Assembly (NCBI GenBank): GCA_018303045.1
Contig: JAGVYX010000001.1
Span: 1 to 25,179 of the forward strand
From: Candidatus Woesearchaeota archaeon
GTDB lineage: Archaea; Nanobdellota; Nanobdellia; Woesearchaeales; GW2011-AR9
Direction: 5' to 3'
Length of the DNA stretch: 25,179 bases
A model generated the notes under the pieces. That model searched no databases and was not told the DNA's origin. It saw only the letters and a program-made list of their open reading frames with translations. The translations under genes and the position numbers were made by a program. Positions 1-7,612 of the stretch are shown piece by piece; within the stretch, counting starts at the first letter, position 1; every line of letters begins with the position of its first letter.

Positions 1-100
1 ACATTTGGGGGCTTTCCGATAAACCATCTAGAATTGGTTGCGCGCCTATAGAGTCGAGGTCGTGGTTTAGGTCTTGTTATCAATAATTTCAGAGCAAAAG

Positions 101-109
101 ATTTATTAA
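101..109 (+). promoter_or_regulatory. possible TATA box for first gene
   Basis: An AT-rich TTTATTA stretch preceded by AAAAG (BRE-like) lies about 27 bases before the ATG at 132. That is the archaeal spacing for a transcript starting at or just before the start codon. Weak on its own. The rest of 1-131 shows no gene that I can support. Confidence 0.3.
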
Positions 110-131
110 GGTGCCTCTCTCAAGGAGTAAA

Positions 132-737
132 ATGATTAATAAAAACAGAATAAAACATCCTGATTTAGCCAAGGTTTTAGCAGCAGCGATCGCTACTTCG
201 GCCTGCGGCACGGAAATTAACAACCATTTTTACGGGCCTGATGGAGAAGAAATTTCAGAGATAGGCAATTGCGACGAATTTAAAGGAAAACATATTTCTT
301 ATGCAGGGGAATGTAATGCAGGCACCTCGGAACCAGTGGGCAGAGACTGTTCTATTACCTTTGTTGACGGCAATATTCCAGAAAGTAAGTATGTTGGTTT
401 TGTTGCCGGTCGAACAATCCATATGCAAGGCGGCGCGCGTAACGGCAAGCCGTACGATCCAGTTACTATAGAATTATTCCTCCCTGGGGAGTTTACCATA
501 GATGATATTGATGCTTCCATATATGCGCCTGAATCGCAGAGATACCTAGCTGAAAAATTTATGTGCTATTTTACAAAAGATCCAGACCTGCTGGCAGTTC
601 GTTTTAACGGCCAGCCTAAAATTAAAGCTAGCGTGGCGAATGTATTTAGGCAGACCAACCGGCCATTTTCAAGAAGAGATTGCGAGGCAAACGACAAAGA
701 AAATAGCCAGTGGTATAAACAATGTAGTCGGAGATAG
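132..737 (+). CDS. small exported lipoprotein-like protein
   Basis: I do not recognise a family. With the ATG at 132 the product is 201 residues; an in-frame GTG at 111 would add seven residues but sits almost on the TATA box. AAGGAG at 122-127 also favours the ATG. The N-terminus is basic (INKNRIK), then a short hydrophobic stretch ending ATSAC at residues 21-25, which resembles a lipobox with Cys25 as the lipidated residue, though the -3 residue is not the usual leucine. The mature part has a few cysteines (for example in IGNCDEF and AGECNAG) and no further helix, so it is probably outside the membrane. It is separated from the next gene by 61 bases with its own TATA-like box, so it need not be in the same operon. 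Confidence 0.6.
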   Translation: MINKNRIKHPDLAKVLAAAIATSACGTEINNHFYGPDGEEISEIGNCDEFKGKHISYAGECNAGTSEPVGRDCSITFVDGNIPESKYVGFVAGRTIHMQGGARNGKPYDPVTIELFLPGEFTIDDIDASIYAPESQRYLAEKFMCYFTKDPDLLAVRFNGQPKIKASVANVFRQTNRPFSRRDCEANDKENSQWYKQCSRR

Positions 738-772
738 TTTTTTAGATTTTTTACGACCAAAACATTAATAAG

Positions 773-780
773 CATTTATT
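773..780 (+). promoter_or_regulatory. possible TATA box for giant protein gene
   Basis: CATTTATT lies about 19-26 bases before the ATG at 799 in an AT-rich gap. The spacing predicts a leaderless transcript. Confidence is limited because the whole gap is AT-rich. Confidence 0.3.
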
Positions 781-798
781 TCTTTTAATATAGTATTT

Positions 799-3700
799 AT
801 GTACGGTAAAAAAAGAGGGTTAGTTGTAGTAGTATTTTTAAGTATATTTCTCTTCTCGGGTTTAGTTTCTGGTGAAGAAACCACTTCTTGCCCTGATGGA
901 TATCCTGAAGGTGCAAGGTGTTATGAAGCGATACATGTAACTGACGAAGACTGTGATAGTGTTGATGAAGATGAATGTCAGACCATGTCGCCCATTGATT
1001 TTTATTGCCCCAAATCTACAGATCAATGCTCTAGAGAGGTTAAGGATCTTGAAACCGGCCAGGGGACCAATTGTGATTCCGTGGTCTTTCCTAAGCCCAA
1101 TGGCTGCATCTTTTATGCTACAGAATGGGACCCTTGGCCGGATCCTAACTCTTGCGCTGCCTTTGGCGTGCCGGCTGGTTTGAACATTGATTCGATCGCG
1201 GCTAGCGCTCTAGCCAGAATTCAAACGCTTGGTAACTTTGAAGGGGAGATTTTGGAGGGATCGCAATTTACTAGTTCCGGAGTGCAGCTTCTCATTCATT
1301 TAGCGACTGGAAATCCAGTACTATTTATCACTTCTATAATTGATGCGGCAATAAATATCTTTGGAAATCAACCACAAGACGCAATTTTTATATTTCAATA
1401 TTTAAAGATTGGTCCCAATCCTTCCGAGAAAGGCGTTCTCTGCGCCAACGACAAATATTGGCTGGAATGCAATCAAAATGTAAAAGATAAATTATACTGG
1501 ATAAATACTATTTTTGGCACGGATATCAATCAGCCGATGTTTGCTTACAAATGCGAGAAAAAAACCGCCAGCAAATTTGAATGGGTTCTTTTAGAAGATT
1601 TTGACAAAGACTTGGATGGATTTCCGCAATCGCAGGATTGCCGGGATTTAGCTCCCGGATCCAGCGAAGAGCCGGAAGTTTGTTCAGAGTTAATAGATTG
1701 GACTGAAGAAAGCAATTATCAGCTCAAAACGCAGGATGAACTGAAAGAATTTGTAAGAGGAAAATGCGGCAATAAACCAAAATATTCCGCCTGCTCGGCC
1801 TGCATCAATCCCGGCGCTCCGGAAATCTGCGGAGATCAAATTGATAATGATTGCAATGCTAAATTTAACCTAGACACTGGAGAAGTTTTGTCTTTAGAAA
1901 AAAACAATAATCTTGATGGCGAAACTCCAGATTCATGCGACGCCAACCAGGACTCCTGCGAGCAGCGAAGTGTAATTAAGATTGATTCGGAATTGGAAGG
2001 CAAAGATGTAACTGTCCAGGCCAACAATAACCTCAAGCAAATATTTTCCTGGGTAAAACAATCTGATGGTCAAGGCTTCTGCTGCGGATATAATGGGATA
2101 GCCGATGCGGGAAAAATTATTGAAAAGGGGAAAGTTGATGGAGTTGAAGGGAATTATCTTTGTGTTACTAAGGAAAAAGAAGTGGTGGGATTTGAATCAC
2201 CGGCAGCTGCCAATGGAGAAACTGCCGCCAGCGCAGAACAATTGCCAGTCGGCTGGCCTGCTGAGAGTTCAAATCGCTGCGGCGGCAAATGGTGTTTACT
2301 AGAAGCCGGCAGCGCTGCCAAATTTAACGTCTTTACCGTTAAGAAGCCGGAGCTTCCTGAAGAGGATGAACCAAAAATTAATTTTAAAGTATATGACGTC
2401 GTTTCCAACGGGCAGAACTGGTATGAATGCAATGAGCAATTATTATCCAGCCGGCCAGCCAGCTCCTTAACCAGCCCTACCGAACGCGGAGCGGATGAAA
2501 GTTTAAATTCACTAAAAGAACGAGCCAACCGCTTCGCCTGCTTTAAGGAAGGCAGCCATTACAGCTGGGCGGAGTGCGGCAGCGGCTTGGGAGAGAAAGA
2601 TCCCATCAATATCGGAATCAAAGGCCGCCGGCCGGGAGAAGGGATATTTACTTTGCCTCTGGAAGACGGCGGAAAAGTCGTGGAAACTTTTGGCCCGGCC
2701 CAGGTTGTGGATATTGACAGCCAAAGATTTGCCAGCTTTAAGAATTATTATGGCGAAGATTACTTGTTTGACTTTACCGGCTATAATAAATTAAATTTCA
2801 TGGTTAAGTTTGAGGAAGAGAACGTTAAGCCCCTGACTCAGGTTACGGTGACGATCCTGGGGCCGGGAAATGTTATTTATTTTAAAAAGAACGTGTTAGG
2901 CGATATCACCAACAGCCCGTTCTATAAAGACCGCGAAGGAAAAAACGCTTTCATGCACGTGGAAGCAGACCTGCCGGAATTGAAAGCCGTGAGAAGCATT
3001 TTGATTGAAAGCTCCAAGAAAATCCTGGTCAGGAATGTTTATTTGAGCAATATGAATAATAATTTCTTATGTTCAGGGCAGTCTTCTCCCCAGGAATGGT
3101 CCTGGATAACCGATATTGACCAGGGAGATACCACTAAGAACATTAATGCGGAGAATTTATGCGCGGCATTGTATGGAAAAGAAACCTGGCTGGGCAATAA
3201 TGATGAGGTAGATGTTAGAACTGCCAGCTGCTGCGGCAACATCAAAAGTGAATATTATGCCGGCAAAAGCAAGCCGTTTGGCGAAGTAGCTAATCCGGAT
3301 TATTATGCCTGCTGGAATTCTTTACCTTTGAAATCCGGAGATACAGTGATGGATGTGGAGTTTAAGGTTGGGTATGGAGAGGAAAATTATGAAGTGGTTT
3401 TTCCGGAAGAAGATCTAAACGTACATCTTGAGGTCAGTTGTTCTAACAAAATATCCGCTTCCCAAAATTCTCAGCGGAGAGATCTAGATCTGTTAGGTCG
3501 GCCACTGGGAACGGTGTTAAACTGTGGTGAAGGTGAACTTATCAATGCAAAAATTACGAATTTAAATGTTAATTCAGACGTTAGGTTTTGGAATACCGAT
3601 CAAACTTATCCAACAGAACTCTCGCTCGTACAAAATAGAAATATAAATACGATCCCGATGGCTCAAACACGCAATCAAAATGTAATCACTCACTTTATCG

Positions 3701-5175
3701 TCGAAGGAACTTGCCGGTGGGATAAAGCAGTTAAAACGTATACAGGGAAATTATCTTTAAAAAATCCAGTTTTATTTCAGAAGGAAAACGTGGCAAACTC
3801 GGTTTGTTCAGGTGAAGGGTATAGTGTGGATTCTGTGTTTATTCGCGATTTTTCTCCAAATGCAGAGAACATTAAAGTACAATTCCTTACTAAAACGGGA
3901 GATATTTTGGAATCTAATCCTATTGAAATAAACAGTTTGACAGACTTTTCTGGAGGGTTTTTGAAATTTTCTTTAAATTTGGATAAAGTGTCGCTACAGT
4001 CCACACCACAAACCGCTGTAAAAACTCCTCAAACATTTTCCTATGCCTGCCAGCCCAAAAACGGCGAATGTTTATTCCCGTTGCCAGGCAATCCGCCATA
4101 CACAATAACCAACGAACACCCCGGATTATATGACTTGTACTTCGTCACTGGCAATCGCCCTGAAGATGAAACGCTAATCACTAAACCTAATCAGCAATTT
4201 GCCGTTGCCGGAAATCTTAAAGCCAAACAAGTTTCCCAGCAAGTTCTGTTTGCCAGAGAAAAGATTGATGGCGCGGACTCGTTTAAGTTTTTTGGCTGCA
4301 GCGCGGCAGAGTATCTGAAGGGAAATAATAAAATTAAAACCAATAACAACCTGCAGCACTGCTCGGTTAAAATGGGGGCATATTGCGCTTATTCCCACAC
4401 TGTCGAAACGGGAACAACTACCGTAAATACCTGGAGCAAAAATCCTCTGAAAGAATATGAAGGCGTTGATCCCGTTGCCGGAGAAGAAGCCGGGTTGCAG
4501 GTTATCGCTCAGGACTTTGCTCCTGCAGAATTAACCAACATCTCTTTAGCCGTTCCTGGAAAAAACATTTTAACTAATGCTAAATTTAATGAATTTGCCG
4601 GAAACGATATTCCCGGCTGGGATGTTCTGGAAAAATCCGGGACAGTTTTAACCTCGATAAGAAATAAGCAAAGTTTTATCCTGCAGAATAAAGATGAAGC
4701 AACTAAAAAGATAACCATTCCTGGAACCCATGTTCTTAAATCGAATCGCATTTCGGTGGAAAAGAACACGAATTTGCGTTTCTCCATGACCGCAGACCAT
4801 TGCCGCGCTAAACTGCTGGTGGTTGACCAAAACGGGCAGACGCGGGAAAACGCAGTAAATAACGGCGATGACATTAATACCGGCGATGGCGCGTATGTTC
4901 AATTAGAAATCACCGATTGCGTTTTCTCCAAGGCAATGCTGCAGATAATTGACGAATTAGGCCCGGCTGAATACTCGTTCAGCAATCCGCAAACCGCTCC
5001 CCGATCGGCAGCCGCCTGCTGCCCGCAGAATTACTGCTGGAACGGCTACCATTGCGTCGAGCCGATGACCGATTACACCACCATTTCAGAGGAAGTCGAA
5101 GAAGGCCGGAATTACCGCTGCGTGGCCGGGAAATGGGTATACCAGCAATCAAAAAGGACTGGAAAAATAATCTGA
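799..5175 (+). CDS. giant secreted Cys-rich protein, N-terminal part (frameshifted gene)
   Basis: This 1458-residue product begins with a signal peptide (basic YGKKR, hydrophobic core to about residue 24, cleavage near VSG/EE). The mature protein is cysteine-rich. Residues 266-283 (EDFDKDLDGF...QDCRD) and 335-353 (CINPGAPEICGDQIDNDCN) match the two halves of the MopE-type putative metal-binding motif, separated by about 50 inserted residues. Further along are repeated tryptophan/cysteine motifs: GFCCGYNG, GGKWC, WYEC, ASCCGN followed by YYACW, and AACCPQNYCW near the end. The reading frame ends in GKII only because of an apparent one-base loss in the A run at 5151-5155. The next frame continues with KKDWKNN and further Cys-rich sequence. 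With that base restored, 799-6197 reads as one protein of 1799 residues. No membrane helix follows the signal peptide, so it is probably secreted or held by partners. Function unknown; a metal-binding surface protein is my inference. Confidence 0.8.
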   Translation: MYGKKRGLVVVVFLSIFLFSGLVSGEETTSCPDGYPEGARCYEAIHVTDEDCDSVDEDECQTMSPIDFYCPKSTDQCSREVKDLETGQGTNCDSVVFPKPNGCIFYATEWDPWPDPNSCAAFGVPAGLNIDSIAASALARIQTLGNFEGEILEGSQFTSSGVQLLIHLATGNPVLFITSIIDAAINIFGNQPQDAIFIFQYLKIGPNPSEKGVLCANDKYWLECNQNVKDKLYWINTIFGTDINQPMFAYKCEKKTASKFEWVLLEDFDKDLDGFPQSQDCRDLAPGSSEEPEVCSELIDWTEESNYQLKTQDELKEFVRGKCGNKPKYSACSACINPGAPEICGDQIDNDCNAKFNLDTGEVLSLEKNNNLDGETPDSCDANQDSCEQRSVIKIDSELEGKDVTVQANNNLKQIFSWVKQSDGQGFCCGYNGIADAGKIIEKGKVDGVEGNYLCVTKEKEVVGFESPAAANGETAASAEQLPVGWPAESSNRCGGKWCLLEAGSAAKFNVFTVKKPELPEEDEPKINFKVYDVVSNGQNWYECNEQLLSSRPASSLTSPTERGADESLNSLKERANRFACFKEGSHYSWAECGSGLGEKDPINIGIKGRRPGEGIFTLPLEDGGKVVETFGPAQVVDIDSQRFASFKNYYGEDYLFDFTGYNKLNFMVKFEEENVKPLTQVTVTILGPGNVIYFKKNVLGDITNSPFYKDREGKNAFMHVEADLPELKAVRSILIESSKKILVRNVYLSNMNNNFLCSGQSSPQEWSWITDIDQGDTTKNINAENLCAALYGKETWLGNNDEVDVRTASCCGNIKSEYYAGKSKPFGEVANPDYYACWNSLPLKSGDTVMDVEFKVGYGEENYEVVFPEEDLNVHLEVSCSNKISASQNSQRRDLDLLGRPLGTVLNCGEGELINAKITNLNVNSDVRFWNTDQTYPTELSLVQNRNINTIPMAQTRNQNVITHFIVEGTCRWDKAVKTYTGKLSLKNPVLFQKENVANSVCSGEGYSVDSVFIRDFSPNAENIKVQFLTKTGDILESNPIEINSLTDFSGGFLKFSLNLDKVSLQSTPQTAVKTPQTFSYACQPKNGECLFPLPGNPPYTITNEHPGLYDLYFVTGNRPEDETLITKPNQQFAVAGNLKAKQVSQQVLFAREKIDGADSFKFFGCSAAEYLKGNNKIKTNNNLQHCSVKMGAYCAYSHTVETGTTTVNTWSKNPLKEYEGVDPVAGEEAGLQVIAQDFAPAELTNISLAVPGKNILTNAKFNEFAGNDIPGWDVLEKSGTVLTSIRNKQSFILQNKDEATKKITIPGTHVLKSNRISVEKNTNLRFSMTADHCRAKLLVVDQNGQTRENAVNNGDDINTGDGAYVQLEITDCVFSKAMLQIIDELGPAEYSFSNPQTAPRSAAACCPQNYCWNGYHCVEPMTDYTTISEEVEEGRNYRCVAGKWVYQQSKRTGKII

Positions 5176-6197
5176 ATGGATTCTGCAACGCTAATGAGCA
5201 ATGCTTGGTAAGGCCTTCCACGGAAGGAGGGGAAGCTAGATTCCAGGCTCCTGATTTTTATGCCGGAAACATACCAACTTGCATTAATAACGGCGAATAT
5301 ATCCTCGACAATTATTGCGATAAAGGCAACTGGAGCAGCCGCACCAAATTTTTAGCCCAGGAAATGCTTGCTCGGGTGGGCAACGATAAAGACCATAGCC
5401 TTTACTGCGCCAATTTTAATGATGTTTTCACCAATTTGAATGATAACCAGAAAGGATTATTACAGGGCGTAGACTTGTCCACCGCTCCGCAGGGGATCGG
5501 CGAGGAGCCGCGAAAAGTTTGTTTTCCGGCTATTAAGTCCAGCGCGGCTGCGGAACTGGTTTCTGACGAAGAAAATACCTGCATCAACAATGCCTGTGTT
5601 TTATTGTTTAATGACAAAACCGCTTTAGCTACGACGTTAAATAAACTACTGGATGATCCCAATTCTTTTGTGGTATCGCTGGGCCGGCAAAGCCCGACCT
5701 GCGCGGGCAGCGGAAAGTTCAAGGATTGCCAGGGCGGATTATTTTTCCATGAAGGCTGGAACGCCGCCTGGTTCAGCAAAGACGGCTTAGATCCGGAACC
5801 GGGCGCAGTCAACGCCATTATAGAATTCTTTCAGAGCCTATTCTCCAGACAGGGAGATTTGACCACGGAAGACTTTTTCAGCAAAGTCAAGAATTTCCGG
5901 GAAATCTACTCTGCTAAAGAAGGCCGCCGCAGAGTTTTGGCCTTGCAGGAGCAAACGTCTAAGCAAGACAAAATAATTATCGCTGAATATGAGAATTTTG
6001 ATACTCCGGTCTGCGAATATCTGAAAGAACAAAGAATTGCTCAGCCAGGCTTGGATCTAGAATTGCTAGAATCAGCTTCCGGCCTTAAGTTGATTTCCTG
6101 TATAACTGATGGAGACATCCAGCGGGTGGAAGCCGTTAAAGCTGCAGAATTTCTGTGGCCGGAATTGACGGCTAAGTTAAGAATAGGGCTGGAATAA
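5133..6197 (+). CDS. giant secreted Cys-rich protein, C-terminal part (frameshifted gene)
   Basis: This is the downstream fragment of the gene starting at 799. The first ATG near the junction is at 5133 (354 residues); an earlier in-frame ATG at 5052 gives an arginine/histidine-rich stretch that is only the shadow of the upstream frame. Genuine coding starts at about 5151 with KKDWKNNLNGFCNANEQCLV. It continues with CINNGEYILDNYCDKGNWSSRTK, a typical DPANN surface-protein cysteine pattern, then a mostly helical region with scattered cysteines ending at LRIGLE. It has no signal peptide and no membrane helix, so as a separate protein it would stay in the cytoplasm with unpaired cysteines. That supports its being the C-terminus of an exported 1799-residue protein. 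The function is unknown. Confidence 0.7.
   Translation: MGIPAIKKDWKNNLNGFCNANEQCLVRPSTEGGEARFQAPDFYAGNIPTCINNGEYILDNYCDKGNWSSRTKFLAQEMLARVGNDKDHSLYCANFNDVFTNLNDNQKGLLQGVDLSTAPQGIGEEPRKVCFPAIKSSAAAELVSDEENTCINNACVLLFNDKTALATTLNKLLDDPNSFVVSLGRQSPTCAGSGKFKDCQGGLFFHEGWNAAWFSKDGLDPEPGAVNAIIEFFQSLFSRQGDLTTEDFFSKVKNFREIYSAKEGRRRVLALQEQTSKQDKIIIAEYENFDTPVCEYLKEQRIAQPGLDLELLESASGLKLISCITDGDIQRVEAVKAAEFLWPELTAKLRIGLE
5149..5157 (+). other. apparent -1 frameshift in A run
   Basis: The zero frame reads TCA AAA AGG ACT and stops at 5175. Re-reading one base (TCA AAA AAG GAC TGG) gives KKDWKNN and an open frame to 6197. The downstream frame has no signal peptide and a weak start, so the two parts are best read as one gene with a one-base deletion in the A5 tract, either real or a sequencing error. 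The heptamer A AAA AGG is not a convincing slippery site because the A-site tRNA would re-pair poorly. Confidence 0.75.
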
Positions 6198-6235
6198 AAT
6201 TAAGTTTTTAAATGGGGCTGATTTGATTCTTTGGC

Positions 6236-6253
6236 TGATGTTTTTAAACATCA
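6236..6253. terminator. hairpin between convergent genes
   Basis: TGATGTTTTTAAACATCA forms an 8-bp stem with a 2-base loop in the 78-bp gap between the giant protein gene and the convergent toxin gene. The position fits a bidirectional terminator, but archaeal terminators often rely on T runs rather than hairpins, so this is a suggestion. Confidence 0.35.
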
Positions 6254-6275
6254 TCAAATAAGGGATTAATTAAAG

Positions 6276-6671
6276 TTAAAGCAAAATTTTGACCTTTAAT
6301 CCAGGCACTTCCTGGAAATCTTTATCTTGAGTTAGCAGGGTAAAGCCCCGTTCTAAGCATAAGGCTGCAATTAACAGATCAAAATAAGGGATTGGTCTTC
6401 CTTTATTCTTAGACTCAATAAGAAGCTCGCAAAAAGTTATTGCGGTTATTTGGGAAGTATTTAGCAGTTTATAATTTTTTAATCTCTCTACGACTTTCTG
6501 TTTATTTCTCTCGCTTTTGTTGATGGCTCCATAATAAAATTCGCAATAAGTAAAAAAAGTAATAAAGAATTCATCGGCTTGGCCATGTTTTAAATCGTTA
6601 ATTTTTCGAATGACTTTTTTATTGCCATTTTCTATTTCGATTAAAATACACGTGTCCAGAACAAATCCCAT
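6276..6671 (-). CDS. vapC: VapC-like PIN-domain toxin ribonuclease
   Basis: A 131-residue protein, the usual size for VapC. The acidic PIN-domain residues are all in place: Asp6 in FVLDTCILIEI, Glu44 in TYCEFYYGAI, Asp98 in PYFDLLIAA, and Asp116/Asp118 in LLTQDKDF near the C-terminus. In this family they coordinate Mg2+/Mn2+ for endoribonuclease cleavage, usually of tRNA or rRNA; the target cannot be told from sequence. It follows the ribbon-helix-helix antitoxin gene by two bases on the same strand, the standard antitoxin-first order. The pair is opposite in direction to all neighbours and lies beside a MITE, so it is probably an acquired accessory module. Confidence 0.93.
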   Translation of the reverse strand: MGFVLDTCILIEIENGNKKVIRKINDLKHGQADEFFITFFTYCEFYYGAINKSERNKQKVVERLKNYKLLNTSQITAITFCELLIESKNKGRPIPYFDLLIAALCLERGFTLLTQDKDFQEVPGLKVKILL

Positions 6672-6673
6672 GT

Positions 6674-6919
6674 TTAATTGCGCAAACTAATTTTTTCTCG
6701 AAATTCAGATCTAATCTTCTTAAGGTCAGCTAGTGAAAGAATGCCTTTACACTTTTTTTCCCCGTATAAAACTTTCTCCCAATTCCCCCCCGTGCATCTT
6801 TTAAGGTGTTCATTTATAATTTCATTAAAGAGTTCACCCAGATGCAAGCCATGCTTGAGAGACTCAGACTTGAAATCCAGCCAGTTATTCTTATTTATAT
6901 TTTTAATGCAGATGTCCAT
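6674..6919 (-). CDS. vapB: VapB-like ribbon-helix-helix antitoxin
   Basis: An 81-residue protein whose N-terminus fits the ribbon-helix-helix pattern: a short beta strand (DICIKNINKNNW), helix A (LDFKSESLKHG), a turn, then helix B (HLGELFNEIINEHLK). The rest (about residues 42-81) would be the tail that wraps the toxin. Such antitoxins bind VapC, block its active site and repress their own promoter. A perfect 24-bp palindrome upstream (6961-6984) is the obvious operator candidate. The family is inferred from pattern only; these small proteins diverge quickly. Confidence 0.82.
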   Translation of the reverse strand: MDICIKNINKNNWLDFKSESLKHGLHLGELFNEIINEHLKRCTGGNWEKVLYGEKKCKGILSLADLKKIRSEFREKISLRN

Positions 6920-6960
6920 TTTAATTGTTAAATTACGCTCAACTATTTAAAATTTTCTTT

Positions 6961-6984
6961 AAAAGTATAACTAGTTATACTTTT
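6961..6984. promoter_or_regulatory. 24-bp perfect palindrome, likely VapB operator
   Basis: The 24 bases are identical to their reverse complement, with the core TATAACTAGTTATA and AAAAG/CTTTT arms. It lies 42 bases before the antitoxin start and just upstream of a TTTTAAATA box (about 6946-6954, minus strand). A ribbon-helix-helix dimer pair would bind such a site, so autoregulation of the toxin-antitoxin operon is the simplest reading. Confidence 0.6.
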
Positions 6985-6989
6985 CTTAA

Positions 6990-7161
6990 CACAAACAAGT
7001 ATGTATTAAGTTCTCTTACGGCTTTAGCATTGGTTCAGCTGCGTTTTATCTTCGACAAGCGGATTTTTCTTTCTGGAACTCCGAAAAATCCTTGCTATAG
7101 ATTATCGAAGAGCTTCACATATTGATGCTAAAGCCCCAAACTTAATACATACACAAACAAG
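6990..7161. mobile_element. MITE: 152-bp foldback element with 10-bp target duplication
   Basis: The element spans 7000-7151. Its ends are a perfect 13-bp inverted repeat (TATGTATTAAGTT at 7000-7012, its reverse complement at 7139-7151). Immediately outside on both sides is the direct repeat CACAAACAAG (6990-6999 and 7152-7161), a target-site duplication. Inside, three more stems nest in register: 7020-7030 with 7125-7135, 7049-7055 with 7105-7111, and 7056-7069 with 7083-7094 (one 2-base bulge). It therefore folds nearly full length. It has no transposase; movement would need one supplied in trans. Confidence 0.85.
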
Positions 7162-7165
7162 AAAT

Positions 7166-7175
7166 ATTTATATAG
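7166..7175 (+). promoter_or_regulatory. TATA box for small membrane protein gene
   Basis: ATTTATATAG lies about 24-32 bases before the ATG at 7198, a good archaeal TATA element at leaderless spacing. It begins only a few bases after the right target duplication of the MITE, so the insertion sits directly upstream of this promoter. Confidence 0.5.
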
Positions 7176-7197
7176 TTCTTAGTTCTATCATTAAGTA

Positions 7198-7518
7198 ATG
7201 GATCTTCTTAAAAAAAAGACAATAATTTATTTTATTGTTGTAATTATCGCGCTTTTAGCAGATATTATTGTTCCAATAACCTTGGTTAAAGTTATCGCCG
7301 AATTAATTTATTTCGTATTCGGCATTATGGTAATTGTCAATAGTGTAATATTAATTAAAAAGAAAGAATACAGCTTGGGAATAATCTTTTTGATTATTTG
7401 CTCAATACTTATCCTCATTTTGCTGGTGAATTTTGCAATAGGGCTCGTTGCTGGTTTCCAAGAAGGATTTCAGGAAGGGTTTTCTGCTACAGGAAATGCA
7501 TTTAGGTCTATATTTTAG
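7198..7518 (+). CDS. small integral membrane protein, unknown function
   Basis: A 106-residue very hydrophobic protein with three predicted helices at about residues 8-30, 31-53 and 60-84, and lysine-rich connections (DLLKKK at the start, IKKKEY between helices 2 and 3). The C-terminal tail contains GFQEGFQEGFS, a short internal duplication. I recognise no family. It has its own TATA box and no close upstream partner on its strand, so it is likely transcribed alone, with the pyrimidine-rich tract at 7519-7552 as its end. Confidence 0.7.
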   Translation: MDLLKKKTIIYFIVVIIALLADIIVPITLVKVIAELIYFVFGIMVIVNSVILIKKKEYSLGIIFLIICSILILILLVNFAIGLVAGFQEGFQEGFSATGNAFRSIF

Positions 7519-7552
7519 ACTCTAATCTCTCTCCCCCCCTCTCTCTTTCTCT
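7519..7552 (+). terminator. polypyrimidine tract, possible terminator
   Basis: Directly after the stop codon comes a C/T-rich stretch including CTCTCTCCCCCCCTCTCTCT. Archaeal RNA polymerase terminates at pyrimidine-rich, mainly T-rich tracts; this one is C-rich, so the call is tentative. Confidence 0.3.
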
Positions 7553-7577
7553 AAAAATTTCTTTCGTTCAGTAATAA

Positions 7578-7588
7578 CTTTTATAAGT
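7578..7588 (+). promoter_or_regulatory. TATA box for pilin-signal Ig-like protein gene
   Basis: CTTTTATAAG lies about 25-35 bases before the ATG at 7613, with AATAA upstream as a plausible BRE. No ribosome-binding site is visible, so a leaderless mRNA is likely. This would drive 7613-11071. Confidence 0.5.
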
Positions 7589-7612
7589 TTAAGTAACTTC
7601 TCAGAATTTAGA

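Noticed and set aside
2154..2528. 124-residue minus-strand frame inside the giant gene
   Set aside because: It is antisense to clear Cys-rich coding sequence and is one of many long shadows caused by codon bias.
5052..5133. ATG 5052 as a real start of a second gene
   Set aside because: The first 27 residues are an Arg/His-rich shadow of the upstream Cys-rich frame, and the fragment has no export signal; a frameshift explains it better.
5149..5157. Programmed -1 ribosomal frameshift
   Set aside because: The heptamer A AAA AGG lets the P-site re-pair but not the A-site, and I saw no clear downstream stem; a one-base indel is simpler.
6678..6950. 90-residue plus-strand reading frame
   Set aside because: It is antisense to the antitoxin gene, which has a clear ribbon-helix-helix pattern and correct spacing to VapC.
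6925..7125. 66-residue plus-strand reading frame
   Set aside because: It runs from the VapB promoter into the MITE, crosses the palindrome and shows no protein-like features.
6990..7161. CRISPR repeat pair
   Set aside because: The 10-bp direct repeats flank inverted repeats, which is a transposition footprint; there is no repeat-spacer array anywhere in the window.
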